DNA from: Thiodiazotropha sp040506275
GTDB taxonomy: Bacteria > Pseudomonadota > Gammaproteobacteria > Chromatiales > Chromatiaceae
DNA length: 64,000 nt
Direction of reading: 5' to 3'
NCBI GenBank assembly: GCA_040506275.1
Contig: JBEVXD010000003.1
Span: 389,633-453,632, forward strand
Below are positions 18,383-27,061 of this stretch, piece after piece. Position 1 is the first letter of the stretch. Each line of letters opens with the position of its first letter. Both the position numbers and the translations under genes were made by a program. The notes below the pieces were generated by a model. The model was not told where the DNA came from, made no database searches, and saw nothing but the letters and a program-made list of their open reading frames with translations.

Positions 18383-19030
18383 ATGTTGTTGGTGAAGTCT
18401 CTGGGTATCCAACCCTATGCGAAAACCTGGCAGGCAATGCAGGACTATACCAATCAACGAGGCCCCTCCAGCCCCGACCAACTCTGGCTGCTTGAACATC
18501 CCCCTGTTTTTACCCTTGGCCAGGCTGGCAAGCCTGAGCACCTGCTCAACCCCGGTAATATTCCAATAGTCAACAGTGACCGGGGTGGTCAGGTCACCTA
18601 TCACGGTCCAGGTCAGCTCATCGCCTATCTGTTACTCGATCTAAGACGGGCTCATATAGGTGTTCGCGGCCTGGTAACCAACCTCGAAACGTCGGTAATT
18701 ACCTTACTGGCCGAATATGGGATCAAAGCCAACGCTAGAAAAGATGCGCCCGGCGTCTACGTAGAGGCATCCAAGGTAGCCTCTGTTGGTCTGAGAGTAC
18801 GAAAGGGATGTAGTTATCATGGACTTAGCTTGAATGTTGATATGGACCTCGAACCTTTCAGTCGTATCAATCCATGTGGATATCCCGGACTACAGGTCGC
18901 TCAGTTAGTTGACTTGAATGTCGATTCGGATTTACCCAGTCTGGGCCGGGAATTGGCACAACACTTGGCGAAGCGTTTAGGCTACACTCTCAGCTTCGCT
19001 GATCCGGATGAATCCAATGAGTACGACTAA
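18383..19030 (+). CDS. lipB: Octanoyl-[acyl-carrier-protein]:protein N-octanoyltransferase
   Basis: LipB transfers octanoate from ACP to lipoyl domains, including GcvH in this window. Family motifs are RGGQVTYHGPGQLIAYLLLDL, the Lys region EASKVASVGLRVRKG, and the catalytic Cys in NPCGYPGL. I chose ATG at 18383 (MLLVKSLGIQPYAKTW). The upstream ATG at 18344 would add 13 residues encoded by the end of the repeat element. The product is 215 residues. It overlaps lipA at the 3' end. Confidence 0.94.
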   Translation: MLLVKSLGIQPYAKTWQAMQDYTNQRGPSSPDQLWLLEHPPVFTLGQAGKPEHLLNPGNIPIVNSDRGGQVTYHGPGQLIAYLLLDLRRAHIGVRGLVTNLETSVITLLAEYGIKANARKDAPGVYVEASKVASVGLRVRKGCSYHGLSLNVDMDLEPFSRINPCGYPGLQVAQLVDLNVDSDLPSLGRELAQHLAKRLGYTLSFADPDESNEYD

Positions 19031-19991
19031 AGACCTTCTACCACCGTCACGAACCCAACCAGAGAGTCACCAACGGGGTAAAACAAAACTTGCACGCATC
19101 CCGGTAAAGGTAGAGCCTACTGAGACCACACTGAGAAAACCAAGCTGGATACGGGCCAAGGCACCTTTGGGCCGTGATGTGAGTCGTATCCGCCGTATTT
19201 TACGCGATAAAGGGCTAAGCTCTGTCTGCGAAGAGGCTGCCTGCCCCAATCTTGGGGAGTGTTTTCAACATGGCACTGCAACTTTTATGATCATGGGGGA
19301 CATCTGTACCCGACGCTGCCCTTTTTGCGACGTGGCCCACGGCAAACCCCAACCACTGGATCAAAAAGAACCAGAGCAACTTGCTGAAGCAATTTCCGCT
19401 ATGGCACTCAAATACGTTGTGATTACCTCAGTGGATAGGGACGACCTCCGTGATGGGGGGGGCGCTCATTTTGCGCAATGCATCGCAGCGATTCGTAAAC
19501 AGATGCCAAAAACCAAGATTGAGATCCTAGTCCCTGATTTTCGAGGGCGTGAAGAGCAGGCCTTAAAGCCACTCCTTGCCTCAGCGCCTGATGTATTCAA
19601 TCACAATCTTGAAACGGTACCCCGACTCTATCGTCAAGCCCGCCCGGGTGCTGATTACCAAGGCTCACTGGATCTACTGAAGCGCTTCAAACAGGAACAA
19701 CCTGAAGTACCAACCAAATCAGGCCTTATGCTGGGACTGGGTGAACAGCAACCTGAAATTCTGGAAGTATTGCAGGATCTTCGTAAACATGGGTGTGAAA
19801 TGCTCACTCTGGGTCAGTACCTGCAACCCAGTCGCGACCATTTGCCTGTGGATCGGTTCGTCACCCCGGAGGAGTTTGCTGAACTGGGTAGAATAGCTGA
19901 AGGTATGGGGTTCACCAGCGTGGCCAGCGGGCCAATGGTGCGCTCATCCTACCATGCTGATCTGCAAGCAAACCCTCTACTCGAAACTTAA
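19008..19991 (+). CDS. lipA: Lipoyl synthase (radical SAM)
   Basis: LipA inserts two sulfurs into protein-bound octanoyl groups to make lipoate. Both clusters are visible: the auxiliary 4Fe-4S motif CEEAACPNLGEC and the radical-SAM motif CTRRCPFC. A conserved C-terminal Ser region (SGPMVRSSYHAD) is also present. The start at 19008 overlaps lipB by 23 bp, and ATG at 19017 is an equally possible start. It would act after LipB on GcvH and the 2-oxoacid dehydrogenases. Confidence 0.97.
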   Translation: MNPMSTTKDLLPPSRTQPESHQRGKTKLARIPVKVEPTETTLRKPSWIRAKAPLGRDVSRIRRILRDKGLSSVCEEAACPNLGECFQHGTATFMIMGDICTRRCPFCDVAHGKPQPLDQKEPEQLAEAISAMALKYVVITSVDRDDLRDGGGAHFAQCIAAIRKQMPKTKIEILVPDFRGREEQALKPLLASAPDVFNHNLETVPRLYRQARPGADYQGSLDLLKRFKQEQPEVPTKSGLMLGLGEQQPEILEVLQDLRKHGCEMLTLGQYLQPSRDHLPVDRFVTPEEFAELGRIAEGMGFTSVASGPMVRSSYHADLQANPLLET

Positions 19992-20007
19992 CTTCAGAGA
20001 TAACACG

Positions 20008-20763
20008 GTGGATGGCCTTAACACCCAACTCATCAGCACTTTGATCCTACCCCCGGCGGGACCTCTACTGATCGGCCTTGTAGGTCTGCTGCTCTGGGGT
20101 ACGGCCTTCGGACGGAAATTGGTTGTATTCTCACTACTCCTGCAGATAATACTGAGTCTACCCATCACCGGCGAATTGATTTTCTCTACACTTCAGCAGC
20201 ACCCTCCCCTGAGCAGACATCAGATTCAAAATAATCAGGCTCAGGCGATCGTAGTACTTGGAGGAGGTCGTTACCGTGAAGCACCCGAATATGGAACCGA
20301 CACCGCCAGTTTGCGCTTATTGAGTCGTCTTCGCTATGCTGCGAATATCGCTCGAGAAACTGGGTTACAAGTTATTCCAAGCGGAGGCAAGCCTGGCGGT
20401 AGGGGTGATACAGAAGCAGAAATTTCAGCAAAAATTCTATTACAGGATTATGGGATACCTGTCCGGTATATGGATAAACGCAGTAGAAACACCTGGGAGA
20501 ATGCCCGCAACATAGCCCAGCTCATCGATCGTCTGGATATCAAGAAGATCATATTAATTACTGATGCCGCTCACATGCCGCGAGCTGCGGATGCATTCAG
20601 ACGCCATGGCGTGCAGTTAATCCCAGCACCGATTAACTTTGAATACCACCTGCAAGGAGAGCGACCCAACTATGAAAGATTCATCCCTAGCATGACCGCC
20701 GCAATGAACAACTCAATGGGATTGCATGAACTTCTGGGGCTTTTTTGGTACTCCCTCAAGTAG
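20008..20763 (+). CDS. YdcF/ElyC family protein (DUF218)
   Basis: This inner-membrane protein of about 251 residues has two N-terminal TM segments (ILPPAGPLLIGLVGLLLWG; VVFSLLLQIILSLPITG) followed by a DUF218 domain with AIVVLGGG, VIPSGGKPGGRGDTEAE, RNTWENARN and ILITDAAHMPRA. ElyC homologues affect envelope integrity and undecaprenyl-phosphate use. The GTG at 20008 gives the family-like start VDGLNTQLIS; ATG at 19954 would overlap lipA by 38 bp. Its last 117 coding bases lie in a duplicated 370-bp block and recur at 22010. The stop is followed directly by a dispersed motif (AACCCCGCACCTTAA). Confidence 0.85.
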   Translation: MDGLNTQLISTLILPPAGPLLIGLVGLLLWGTAFGRKLVVFSLLLQIILSLPITGELIFSTLQQHPPLSRHQIQNNQAQAIVVLGGGRYREAPEYGTDTASLRLLSRLRYAANIARETGLQVIPSGGKPGGRGDTEAEISAKILLQDYGIPVRYMDKRSRNTWENARNIAQLIDRLDIKKIILITDAAHMPRAADAFRRHGVQLIPAPINFEYHLQGERPNYERFIPSMTAAMNNSMGLHELLGLFWYSLK

Positions 20764-20782
20764 TAACCCCGCACCTTAATAG
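20762..20782 (+). repeat. Short dispersed motif after the elyC stop
   Basis: The sequence AGTAACCCCGCACCTTAATAG is one mismatch from the core AACCCGGCACCTTAA found after folA and fau and at 63866. It begins inside the TAG stop codon and is duplicated at 22128 with the 370-bp block. Confidence 0.65.
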
Positions 20783-20790
20783 CTCCACGT

Positions 20791-21013
20791 TTATCTCTCA
20801 TCATCCACATGGGCCATGTAGCGCTCCATCAGATAGCAGAGACAATCCTGTCTAATCACATCTAGGTCTTTTGTCAGCATCGATGGCATTACCATTCGAT
20901 TAAGACAGAGCTGTCCCTCTTCGATATGAAAATAGTCACAGCCCACATCTGAACCATTTTCATCCCTGACATCCAGCGCTTCAAGTCCACGACCATTTAT
21001 CCAACCTAAGAAT
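20791..21013 (-). pseudogene. 3' fragment of the M14 metallopeptidase gene
   Basis: It encodes the last 73 codons of the M14 family gene at 22157-23182, from FLGWINGRGLEALDV to the stop, with identical sequence. The fragment ends abruptly at 21013 where the repeat insertion begins. It has no catalytic residues and no promoter of its own. It is a by-product of the duplication. Confidence 0.92.
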
Positions 21014-21045
21014 ACTCGTACTACTCTCCGGAATAAATTCAACTG

Positions 21046-21187
21046 TAGAGTGCGGCCTGCCGCACCATGCCCAACTGTAACGAAATCACCAGACGATTCG
21101 GATTACAGACTCTGCTGGTGGTGAACAAAGTATCTGGGATTTCTTGAGAATCTACACACCGATGGTGCGGCAGGTCGCACCCTACGA
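21046..21187. repeat. REPIN 1 (inverted pair of REP hairpins)
   Basis: The left REP is GTAGAGTGCGGCCTGCCGCA and the right one is its inverse, GTGCGGCAGGTCGCACCCTA plus C. Both carry GTAG on the 5' side of a GC-rich palindrome, the recognition signature of RAYT (TnpA-REP) transposases. The spacer is about 100 bp. Confidence 0.75.
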
Positions 21188-21476
21188 CTAAAGTGCTAGA
21201 TTTGATCAGCGCATCTCTTGGTATCCCGTTTTGACACGAGCGAGAAGCGCAGGAAAAACCGATCAGCGGGCCTGACTGTTTGAGCGCAGCGAGTTTCAGG
21301 CCTGCCGGTTTTTCCGAGCATCGCAGCGGACCCGTAGGGGCGTGGCATACGGGCGCCCTTTCTTTTGGTTACTTTTCTTTTGGCGAAAAAGAAAAGTGAC
21401 TCGCCCGAGGGGGCGAAACAGTAGCGTGATGAGTTGATGGCAATAAAGACAGGGTACTCCCCAGAATAAACTCAGG

Positions 21477-21618
21477 TAGGGTGCGGCCTGCCGCACCACG
21501 CCCAACTGCAACGAAATTACCAGACAATTCGGATTACAGACTCTGCTGGTGGTGAACAAAGTATCTGGGTTTCTTCGAAAATCTATACCCTGATGGTGCG
21601 GCAGGCCGCATCCTACGA
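21477..21618. repeat. REPIN 2 (inverted pair of REP hairpins)
   Basis: It has the same organisation as REPIN 1: GTAGGGTGCGGCCTGCCGCA at the left and its inverse ending CCTAC at the right, with a closely similar spacer. A variant hairpin (GGTGGGGCATGGCCCCACC followed by CTACG) lies just downstream at 21637-21660. Confidence 0.75.
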
Positions 21619-22009
21619 CTCACTATGGCTTTTTGGTGGGGCATGGCCCCACCCTACGTCTAACGTGACAAATTCGAGCAGCGCACCTCTTGATATCCCG
21701 TTGTGACACGAGCGAGAAGCGCAGGAAAAACCGATCAGCGGGCCTGACTGTTTGAGCGCAGCGAGTTTCAGGCCTGCCGGTTTTTCCGAGCATCGCAGCG
21801 GACCCGTAGGGGCGTGGCATACGGGCGCCCTTTCTTTTGGTTACTTTTCTTTTGGCGAAAAAGAAAAGTGACTCGCCCAGGGGGGCGAAACAGTAGCGTG
21901 ATGAGTTGATGGTAATAAAGACAGGGTATGCGCTTTAGTGTCGCAACATTTGAATGGATTCTGACGAATAATCCGGAAAGGTGCGGCAGGCCGCACTACG
22001 ACTGAACAC

Positions 22010-22129
22010 TACCACCTGCAAGGAGAGCGACCCAACTATGAAAGATTCATCCCTAGCATGACCGCCGCAATGAACAACTCAATGGGATTGCATGAACTTC
22101 TGGGGCTTTTTTGGTACTCCCTCAAGTAG
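22010..22129 (+). pseudogene. 3' fragment of the ElyC/YdcF gene
   Basis: It encodes the last 39 codons of the ElyC-like protein (YHLQGERPNYERF to the stop TAG at 22127-22129), identical to 20644-20763. It has no start. It is a relic of the 370-bp duplication. Confidence 0.92.
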
Positions 22130-22379
22130 TAACCCCGCACCTTAATAGCTCCACGTTTATCTCTCATCATCCACATGGGCCATGTAGCGCTCCATCAGAT
22201 AGCAGAGACAATCCTGTCTAATCACATCTAGGTCTTTTGTCAGCATCGATGGCATTACCATTCGATTAAGACAGAGCTGTCCCTCTTCGATATGAAAATA
22301 GTCACAGCCCACATCTGAACCATTTTCATCCCTGACATCCAGCGCTTCAAGTCCACGACCATTTATCCAACCTAAGAAT
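22010..22379 (+). repeat. 370-bp direct duplication, copy B
   Basis: This is the second copy of 20644-21013. On its left it carries an orphan 3' end of elyC. On its right it runs without a break into the intact M14 metallopeptidase gene. The short AACCCCGCACCTTAA motif is included at 22128-22148. Confidence 0.93.
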
Positions 22380-23182
22380 GTCCCTACAGGTAACTCTCGA
22401 AAGTTCATATGATCGATATCGGGATCGAATACCAGCTGGCTCTTATTGGGTGAAAACCCGAAGCTGGTATCTTTGGTTATCTTAACCTGTGCAACTGTAT
22501 GAAAGAGATCAATATCCTGGTGTGCAACTGGATGTAGAGGATGTGCAGCCAGACGCAGACAAGCCTCTAGATACTCCAATGCGTGTTCGACACCATGCGC
22601 ACTTCCCACTTTGCCGCACTCAAGGGTTACTGAAGGACAAAGCTCAGCAAATGCCATCGACTGAACTCCTCTTGGGCGAAGAAAGTAGACAACAGTACGG
22701 GAAAAAAGCAGTGCAAGATGTAGAAATTGGCCATGCAGACTGTTAACGCAGGCATAGTGTGGATTAAGACCGGTATTATTATGTATATCAACGCTGGCGA
22801 AGGGTTGACGGTGCCGCATTATTTCAATCACCTGAGCCATCATCGCTTTCTCAGGGCTCTCCTCAAACTCGCTACCAGGCCAGACCCGATTATAGTCGGG
22901 CTGACCGGGCAATAACCTCTTCCCCTTTCTGGCTGCTGCCACGTTGCCAATGAATATGCTCAATGAACGAGGTAACTCCTTGCCACCCTGATAACGTCTC
23001 AACAATAATCGAATAGCTTCCCAACCCACCTGCTCATTGCCATGCATCAACACAGACACAAATAGTGGCTGCTGCTTCCTACCGGGCAGGTGGATCAAAC
23101 TTGGACCAGACAGACTATCGGCCAATTGATGAGCCTCCAAGGAGAGCAGATTGTCTGGTAAGTAATCGTATTGTTTTAACAT
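22157..23182 (-). CDS. M14 family zinc carboxypeptidase-like (AstE/aspartoacylase type)
   Basis: This 341-residue protein has the ligands and catalytic residues of the succinylglutamate desuccinylase/aspartoacylase branch: HGNE (VSVLMHGNEQVGWEAIR), a second His ligand in VDIHNNTGLNPH, and Glu in VTLECGKVGSAHG. I chose the ATG at 23182 (MLKQYDYLPDNLLSL); an upstream start at 23248 would run into the neighbouring gene. The C-terminal half lies in the 370-bp duplication. It directly follows a glutamate-cysteine ligase-like gene, so a substrate related to gamma-glutamyl or N-acyl amino acids is a reasonable guess. The reaction is unknown. Confidence 0.82.
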   Translation of the reverse strand: MLKQYDYLPDNLLSLEAHQLADSLSGPSLIHLPGRKQQPLFVSVLMHGNEQVGWEAIRLLLRRYQGGKELPRSLSIFIGNVAAARKGKRLLPGQPDYNRVWPGSEFEESPEKAMMAQVIEIMRHRQPFASVDIHNNTGLNPHYACVNSLHGQFLHLALLFSRTVVYFLRPRGVQSMAFAELCPSVTLECGKVGSAHGVEHALEYLEACLRLAAHPLHPVAHQDIDLFHTVAQVKITKDTSFGFSPNKSQLVFDPDIDHMNFRELPVGTFLGWINGRGLEALDVRDENGSDVGCDYFHIEEGQLCLNRMVMPSMLTKDLDVIRQDCLCYLMERYMAHVDDER

Positions 23183-23201
23183 ACTGACTCTATTCCGGCG
23201 G

Positions 23202-24620
23202 CTAGATATCCCATTCATGGACAGGTTTACCACTCTCTTGCCGCTCAAGATACGCCTTAGTCAATCCCCTCATATCGAGTCCATACTTTGCTACCCACTG
23301 CTTTTGCCAGATAGCGCCGTTGACACCCAGAGTTACCCGTTGACGGATGATCTCCAACCAGTGATCGACTGACTCAGAGTCGATGCCAAGTGACAGCAAT
23401 CCCTGTCTTGAGATAGGCAGTAACTGTTCACTAATCAGCCGGCCTGCTGGAAGACTCTGCCAACCAAACCAGTAAAGATGGGAGCGTAAACCATACCTGG
23501 CTGCCTGATAGAAATTACTGCGTGCCCGGATAAATCCCATCTCTGCTTCCGGTCGCTCATATCGCTCGGCCAATCCGGTTACCAGACCGAAATAGAAGGC
23601 GGCATTGGCAATCATATCTATCATGCTCGGACCGGCAGACACAACCCGATGTTCAATGCGTAGATGCGCCCTGTCATGTTCATCAAACCCGATCAGGGGC
23701 CGATTCCAGCGCCAAATGGTGCCATTGTGTAGTCGTAAATGGGCCAGTTTCTCAAGCGGTTCATCCATCAGCCTGGGAAGCAAAACAGGATATCGCTGTA
23801 AATTGGCCCTGAAACTCTCCATCATCGACTGGTAGAGATATCTAATTCCGAAACTGACTCGTTTGGTCAAATCGGACGCTCCTACCGAAATTGACTGTTC
23901 GAATAGTGGGATTCTTGTCTCATCCCAGAGGTTCCGGCCAAACAGGTAGGGAGAGTTTGCACTCAATGCAACCATTGGAGCAGAAACGATCTTAGATAGA
24001 TTATAGAGTTTGGCGGCCTGGCTAGCAGCTACCTGAAGGTGGATTTGAAAAGAGGTTGCCGCCGACTCAAGCATCACATCATCGTGACAAAGGTCGAGCG
24101 ACTCAGAACCATCGATATGCAGTTCCACAGGAAGTCCCCGGCGCAACTTGAATACTTGATCATTCAGCGCCCGATAGCGGTTCAGCGGCGACATATTTTC
24201 CAGACTGAGGTCTGTTTGTCGAAGCGTAGGCAAAATGCCAACCATCCCCATTTGAGCTGAAAATTTTTCAGCTTCCAGATTGCACGCTTGCCAGACGCCC
24301 TGTAGTTCCTGATACATCTTGTGTAAGGCATCTTGCCTTAGTGTACGGGGGGTTGTGTTGATCTCTAAGTTAAAGGTTGCAAGTTCCGGCACCACAAACC
24401 GGTCATCCAGGCCCTGCAGCAATACCTGATTGAGAGGTGCGGGATCACCTTGACTATCGAGAATGCAAGCTTCGAGTTCCAAACCACCGATTTTACCCTG
24501 ATCTCCGATATGGCCATCCATGAACCACTCCTCCAGCAGAAGTGTTTCAGAGATCAGTCGCCGCTCAAACTCAGCAAAGTCTGATTCTGAAAAATTACTG
24601 GAATAGATCTCCTGACCCAT
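23202..24620 (-). CDS. Glutamate-cysteine ligase family protein (GCS2-like)
   Basis: This 472-residue protein looks like the carboxylate-amine/glutamate-cysteine ligase superfamily: IGGLELEACILD near residue 43, LATFNLEINTTPR near 100, LQVAASQAAKLYNLSK, SANSPYLFGR and LRIEHRVVSAGPSMIDMIAN. Such enzymes join glutamate to an amine using ATP. A dedicated GshA role in glutathione synthesis is not shown, because no gshB is seen. It is followed after 19 bp by the M14 peptidase gene, with which it probably forms an operon. Confidence 0.78.
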   Translation of the reverse strand: MGQEIYSSNFSESDFAEFERRLISETLLLEEWFMDGHIGDQGKIGGLELEACILDSQGDPAPLNQVLLQGLDDRFVVPELATFNLEINTTPRTLRQDALHKMYQELQGVWQACNLEAEKFSAQMGMVGILPTLRQTDLSLENMSPLNRYRALNDQVFKLRRGLPVELHIDGSESLDLCHDDVMLESAATSFQIHLQVAASQAAKLYNLSKIVSAPMVALSANSPYLFGRNLWDETRIPLFEQSISVGASDLTKRVSFGIRYLYQSMMESFRANLQRYPVLLPRLMDEPLEKLAHLRLHNGTIWRWNRPLIGFDEHDRAHLRIEHRVVSAGPSMIDMIANAAFYFGLVTGLAERYERPEAEMGFIRARSNFYQAARYGLRSHLYWFGWQSLPAGRLISEQLLPISRQGLLSLGIDSESVDHWLEIIRQRVTLGVNGAIWQKQWVAKYGLDMRGLTKAYLERQESGKPVHEWDI

Positions 24621-24724
24621 GATTTGCCCATTTTAAGTAGTGTAGTGCTTCACTCTAATTGACGATTATAGAGGCCCGCTCAGACCAGGAGTGCCCGAAG
24701 GAAATGCCCTTGGGGTGCAAGGCG

Positions 24725-25378
24725 CTACATATCCTGTTCAAGCGCTCTTAATCGGTCCGGTGTACCCACATCGATCCATTTACCCATAAAGCACTCACCT
24801 GAAACACCACTCTGGCCTATCGCTCTGCGTATCAGTGGTGCCAAGGGAAAAGCCTCGGAACAGCAGCCATCGAACAGTCTCGGGTGGTAGACACCAATAC
24901 CACTGAATGTCAGACGATCCCCTTGATTGCTCAAGAGACGTCCATCGAGTAAGCAAAAGTCCCCTTGTGGATTGTGACTTGGATTGGGAACCATAACCAA
25001 ATGCGCAAGATCATTTTGCGAAAGTGCAAGGCCGGAAACATCAAAATCACACCAAACATCCCCATTGATCACTAAAAATGGATCCTCTCCCAACAGGGGT
25101 AGCGCTTTGAAAATACCACCCCCTGTCTCCAGGGCTTTGCCTTCAGCAGAGTAGTGAATATCAACCCCCCACTGATCCCCCCGACCCAGGTGAGCTTCTA
25201 TCATCTCTCCCAGGTAGGCATGGTTGATCACCAATTCCCGATAGCCGGCAGCTGCGAGCCTTTCGATGTGATGAACAATAAGCGGCTTACCAGCCACGGG
25301 TAGCAGTGGTTTTGGCAACTTATCGGTTAACGGCCGCATGCGTTTGCCACGGCCAGCAGCCAGAATCATGGCTTTCAT
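24725..25378 (-). CDS. murU: N-acetylmuramate alpha-1-phosphate uridylyltransferase
   Basis: MurU makes UDP-MurNAc from MurNAc-1-phosphate, bypassing de novo synthesis and therefore fosfomycin-sensitive MurA. The 217 residues have the nucleotidyltransferase signature MILAAGRGKRMRPLTDKLPKPL, the NGDVWCDFD metal/nucleotide site, and the C-terminal GKWIDVGTPDRL. Related uridylyltransferases for other sugars are the main alternative. The presence of amgK at 62659 supports MurU. Here it is not next to amgK but upstream of the glutamate-cysteine ligase-like gene. Confidence 0.85.
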   Translation of the reverse strand: MKAMILAAGRGKRMRPLTDKLPKPLLPVAGKPLIVHHIERLAAAGYRELVINHAYLGEMIEAHLGRGDQWGVDIHYSAEGKALETGGGIFKALPLLGEDPFLVINGDVWCDFDVSGLALSQNDLAHLVMVPNPSHNPQGDFCLLDGRLLSNQGDRLTFSGIGVYHPRLFDGCCSEAFPLAPLIRRAIGQSGVSGECFMGKWIDVGTPDRLRALEQDM

Positions 25379-25578
25379 CTATCTCTAACCCGACGACCAA
25401 AAGACGTTCTCAGTCGATGTGTAAATGTCACTTTTCCAAAAGCCAAACTGTAACCGGTTACTTCGTCCTTAGCCATACTCTGTCTCAAGTATAGCCGCCC
25501 TGATTCCAACAGTTGAAACCTATTCAATGAATTCGCCAGACTGATTAAAGGAGTGAAATAAAATAAACAGACAATAAA

Positions 25579-25610
25579 AAATGGGGGCCTTTGGCCCCCA
25601 TTTATTATAA
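25579..25610 (-). terminator. Rho-independent terminator after rho
   Basis: The 11-bp arms AAATGGGGGCC and GGCCCCCATTT surround a TTT loop. On the minus strand it is followed by TTTTTATTG. It sits just downstream of the rho stop codon and, given A/T runs on both sides, may work in both directions. Confidence 0.88.
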
Positions 25611-25625
25611 CTAAAGCAATTCCGT

Positions 25626-26882
25626 TCAGCCTTTCATGGCATCAAAGAACTCATCGTTAGTCTTACTGACTTTCATCTTATCGAAAAGAAATTCCATCGC
25701 AGCCAACTCATCCATAGGATGTAGTATCTTGCGCAAGATCCACATCTTTTGCAGCTCATCCGGCTTCATCAGCAACTCTTCGCGGCGGGTGCCTGAACGG
25801 TTGATGTTTATTGCAGGGAATATACGTTTTTCTGCGATACGTCGATCCAGGTGAACTTCCATATTACCAGTGCCTTTAAACTCTTCATAGATCACATCGT
25901 CCATACGGGAACCTGTATCTACCAGTGCGGTGGCAAGAATGGTCAGAGAACCGCCCTCCTCGACGTTTCGGGCAGCACCAAAAAAGCGTTTAGGTCGATG
26001 TAGCGCATTGGCGTCAACACCACCAGTCAACACCTTACCCGATGAGGGTATTACCGTATTGTAGGCACGGGCCAGACGAGTAATAGAATCAAGCAGAATC
26101 ACCACATCCTTCTTGTGTTCGACTAACCGTTTGGCCTTTTCGATAACCATTTCAGCTACCTGTACATGTCGGGTAGCCGGTTCATCAAAGGTACTCGAAA
26201 TAACTTCTCCGCGTACTGAGCGGGCCATTTCGGTGACCTCTTCAGGACGCTCATCGATCAGTAACACCATCACATAGCATTCTGGATGGTTATTGGTAAT
26301 CGACTGAGCAATATTTTGCAGCATCATCGTCTTACCCGCTTTTGGCGGGGAGACAATCAAACCACGCTGCCCTTTACCGATTGGCGCACACAGATCTATG
26401 GTTCGAGCGGTAATATCTTCGGTGCTGCCATTGCCAATTTCCAGATGAAAACGCTGATTGGCAAACAGTGGTGTGAAGTTTTCAAATAGAATTTTACTTT
26501 TTGCATTCTCCGGTTTGTCATAGTTGATCTTATCAACCTTCAACAATGCAAAGTAACGCTCACCATCCTTTGGAGGACGGATTTTACCGGAGATGGTATC
26601 CCCTGTACGCAGACTGAACCGGCGTATCTGACTCGGAGAGACATAGATATCATCAGGTCCGGCCAGATAGGAGCTGTCAGCAGAACGCAGAAAACCAAAG
26701 CCATCCTGGAGAATCTCCAACACCCCATCACCGAAGATGCTTTCACCCTTTTTTGCATGGGCTTTGAGAATAGCAAAGATCAGATCCTGCTTTCGGGTTC
26801 TCGCCATACCTTCGATCTTCATGGAGGTCGCAAGGTCAGCCAATGATGGCACTGGCATTTTCTTTAATTCGGTAAGGTTCAT
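25626..26882 (-). CDS. rho: Transcription termination factor Rho
   Basis: Rho is a hexameric RNA-dependent ATPase that ends untranslated transcripts. The 418 residues match E. coli length. An N-terminal helix bundle is followed by the RNA-binding cold-shock-like domain (GFGFLRSADSSYLAGPDDIYVS). Next come Walker A (SPPKAGKTMMLQNIA), Walker B (DVVILLDSITRLARAYN) and the Q/R loops (LTGGVDANALHRPKRFFGAARN). trxA lies upstream on the same strand, the usual gammaproteobacterial order. The spacer of about 180 bp may hold the autoregulatory leader. Confidence 0.98.
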   Translation of the reverse strand: MNLTELKKMPVPSLADLATSMKIEGMARTRKQDLIFAILKAHAKKGESIFGDGVLEILQDGFGFLRSADSSYLAGPDDIYVSPSQIRRFSLRTGDTISGKIRPPKDGERYFALLKVDKINYDKPENAKSKILFENFTPLFANQRFHLEIGNGSTEDITARTIDLCAPIGKGQRGLIVSPPKAGKTMMLQNIAQSITNNHPECYVMVLLIDERPEEVTEMARSVRGEVISSTFDEPATRHVQVAEMVIEKAKRLVEHKKDVVILLDSITRLARAYNTVIPSSGKVLTGGVDANALHRPKRFFGAARNVEEGGSLTILATALVDTGSRMDDVIYEEFKGTGNMEVHLDRRIAEKRIFPAININRSGTRREELLMKPDELQKMWILRKILHPMDELAAMEFLFDKMKVSKTNDEFFDAMKG

Positions 26883-27061
26883 AATGATTCAGGAGTTGTT
26901 GTTGTCTGAGAATTGGGTTTGGAAGGAATTAGGCCCGTTATGGGATTATTGATTTCTATAAGTTTTTAATTCTTTATCAGTTCAGGCCTGAACAGTGCGA
27001 GGAGTCTACATTGGTCGGAAGTTGGCAGACAGTGGTGATACGTCCTGCGCCTGATCTAAAT

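Larger units (their letters stand above)
20644..21013 (+). repeat. 370-bp direct duplication, copy A
   Basis: I compared it by eye with 22010-22379 (offset 1366) and found no difference. It includes the elyC 3' end and the 3' end of the M14 peptidase gene. Copy A joins the intact elyC, and copy B joins the intact M14 gene. The 996 bp between them is REPIN-type repeat DNA, so this looks like insertion with a very large flanking duplication. Confidence 0.93.
21014..22009. repeat. REPIN/dispersed-repeat cluster between the two 370-bp copies
   Basis: This 996-bp block consists of tandem dispersed repeats with no credible gene. 21050-21189 and 21481-21620 are related 140-bp units bounded by inverted GTAG-plus-hairpin REP sequences. 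21233-21456 and 21705-21928 are 224-bp copies differing at about two positions, with the stem CGGGCCTGA...TCAGGCCTG and a run TTTTCTTTTGG...AAAAGAAAAG. A lone REP hairpin at 21981-21997 closes the block. Reverse-strand frames here encode Arg/Cys-rich peptides of the kind often mis-called as genes. No transposase is present. Confidence 0.88.

Noticed and set aside
21296..21820. Two reverse-strand frames (21296-21559 and 21623-21820) encoding Arg/Cys-rich peptides
   Set aside because: They lie wholly in the dispersed repeat, repeat each other, and resemble well-known spurious calls in REP-like DNA.
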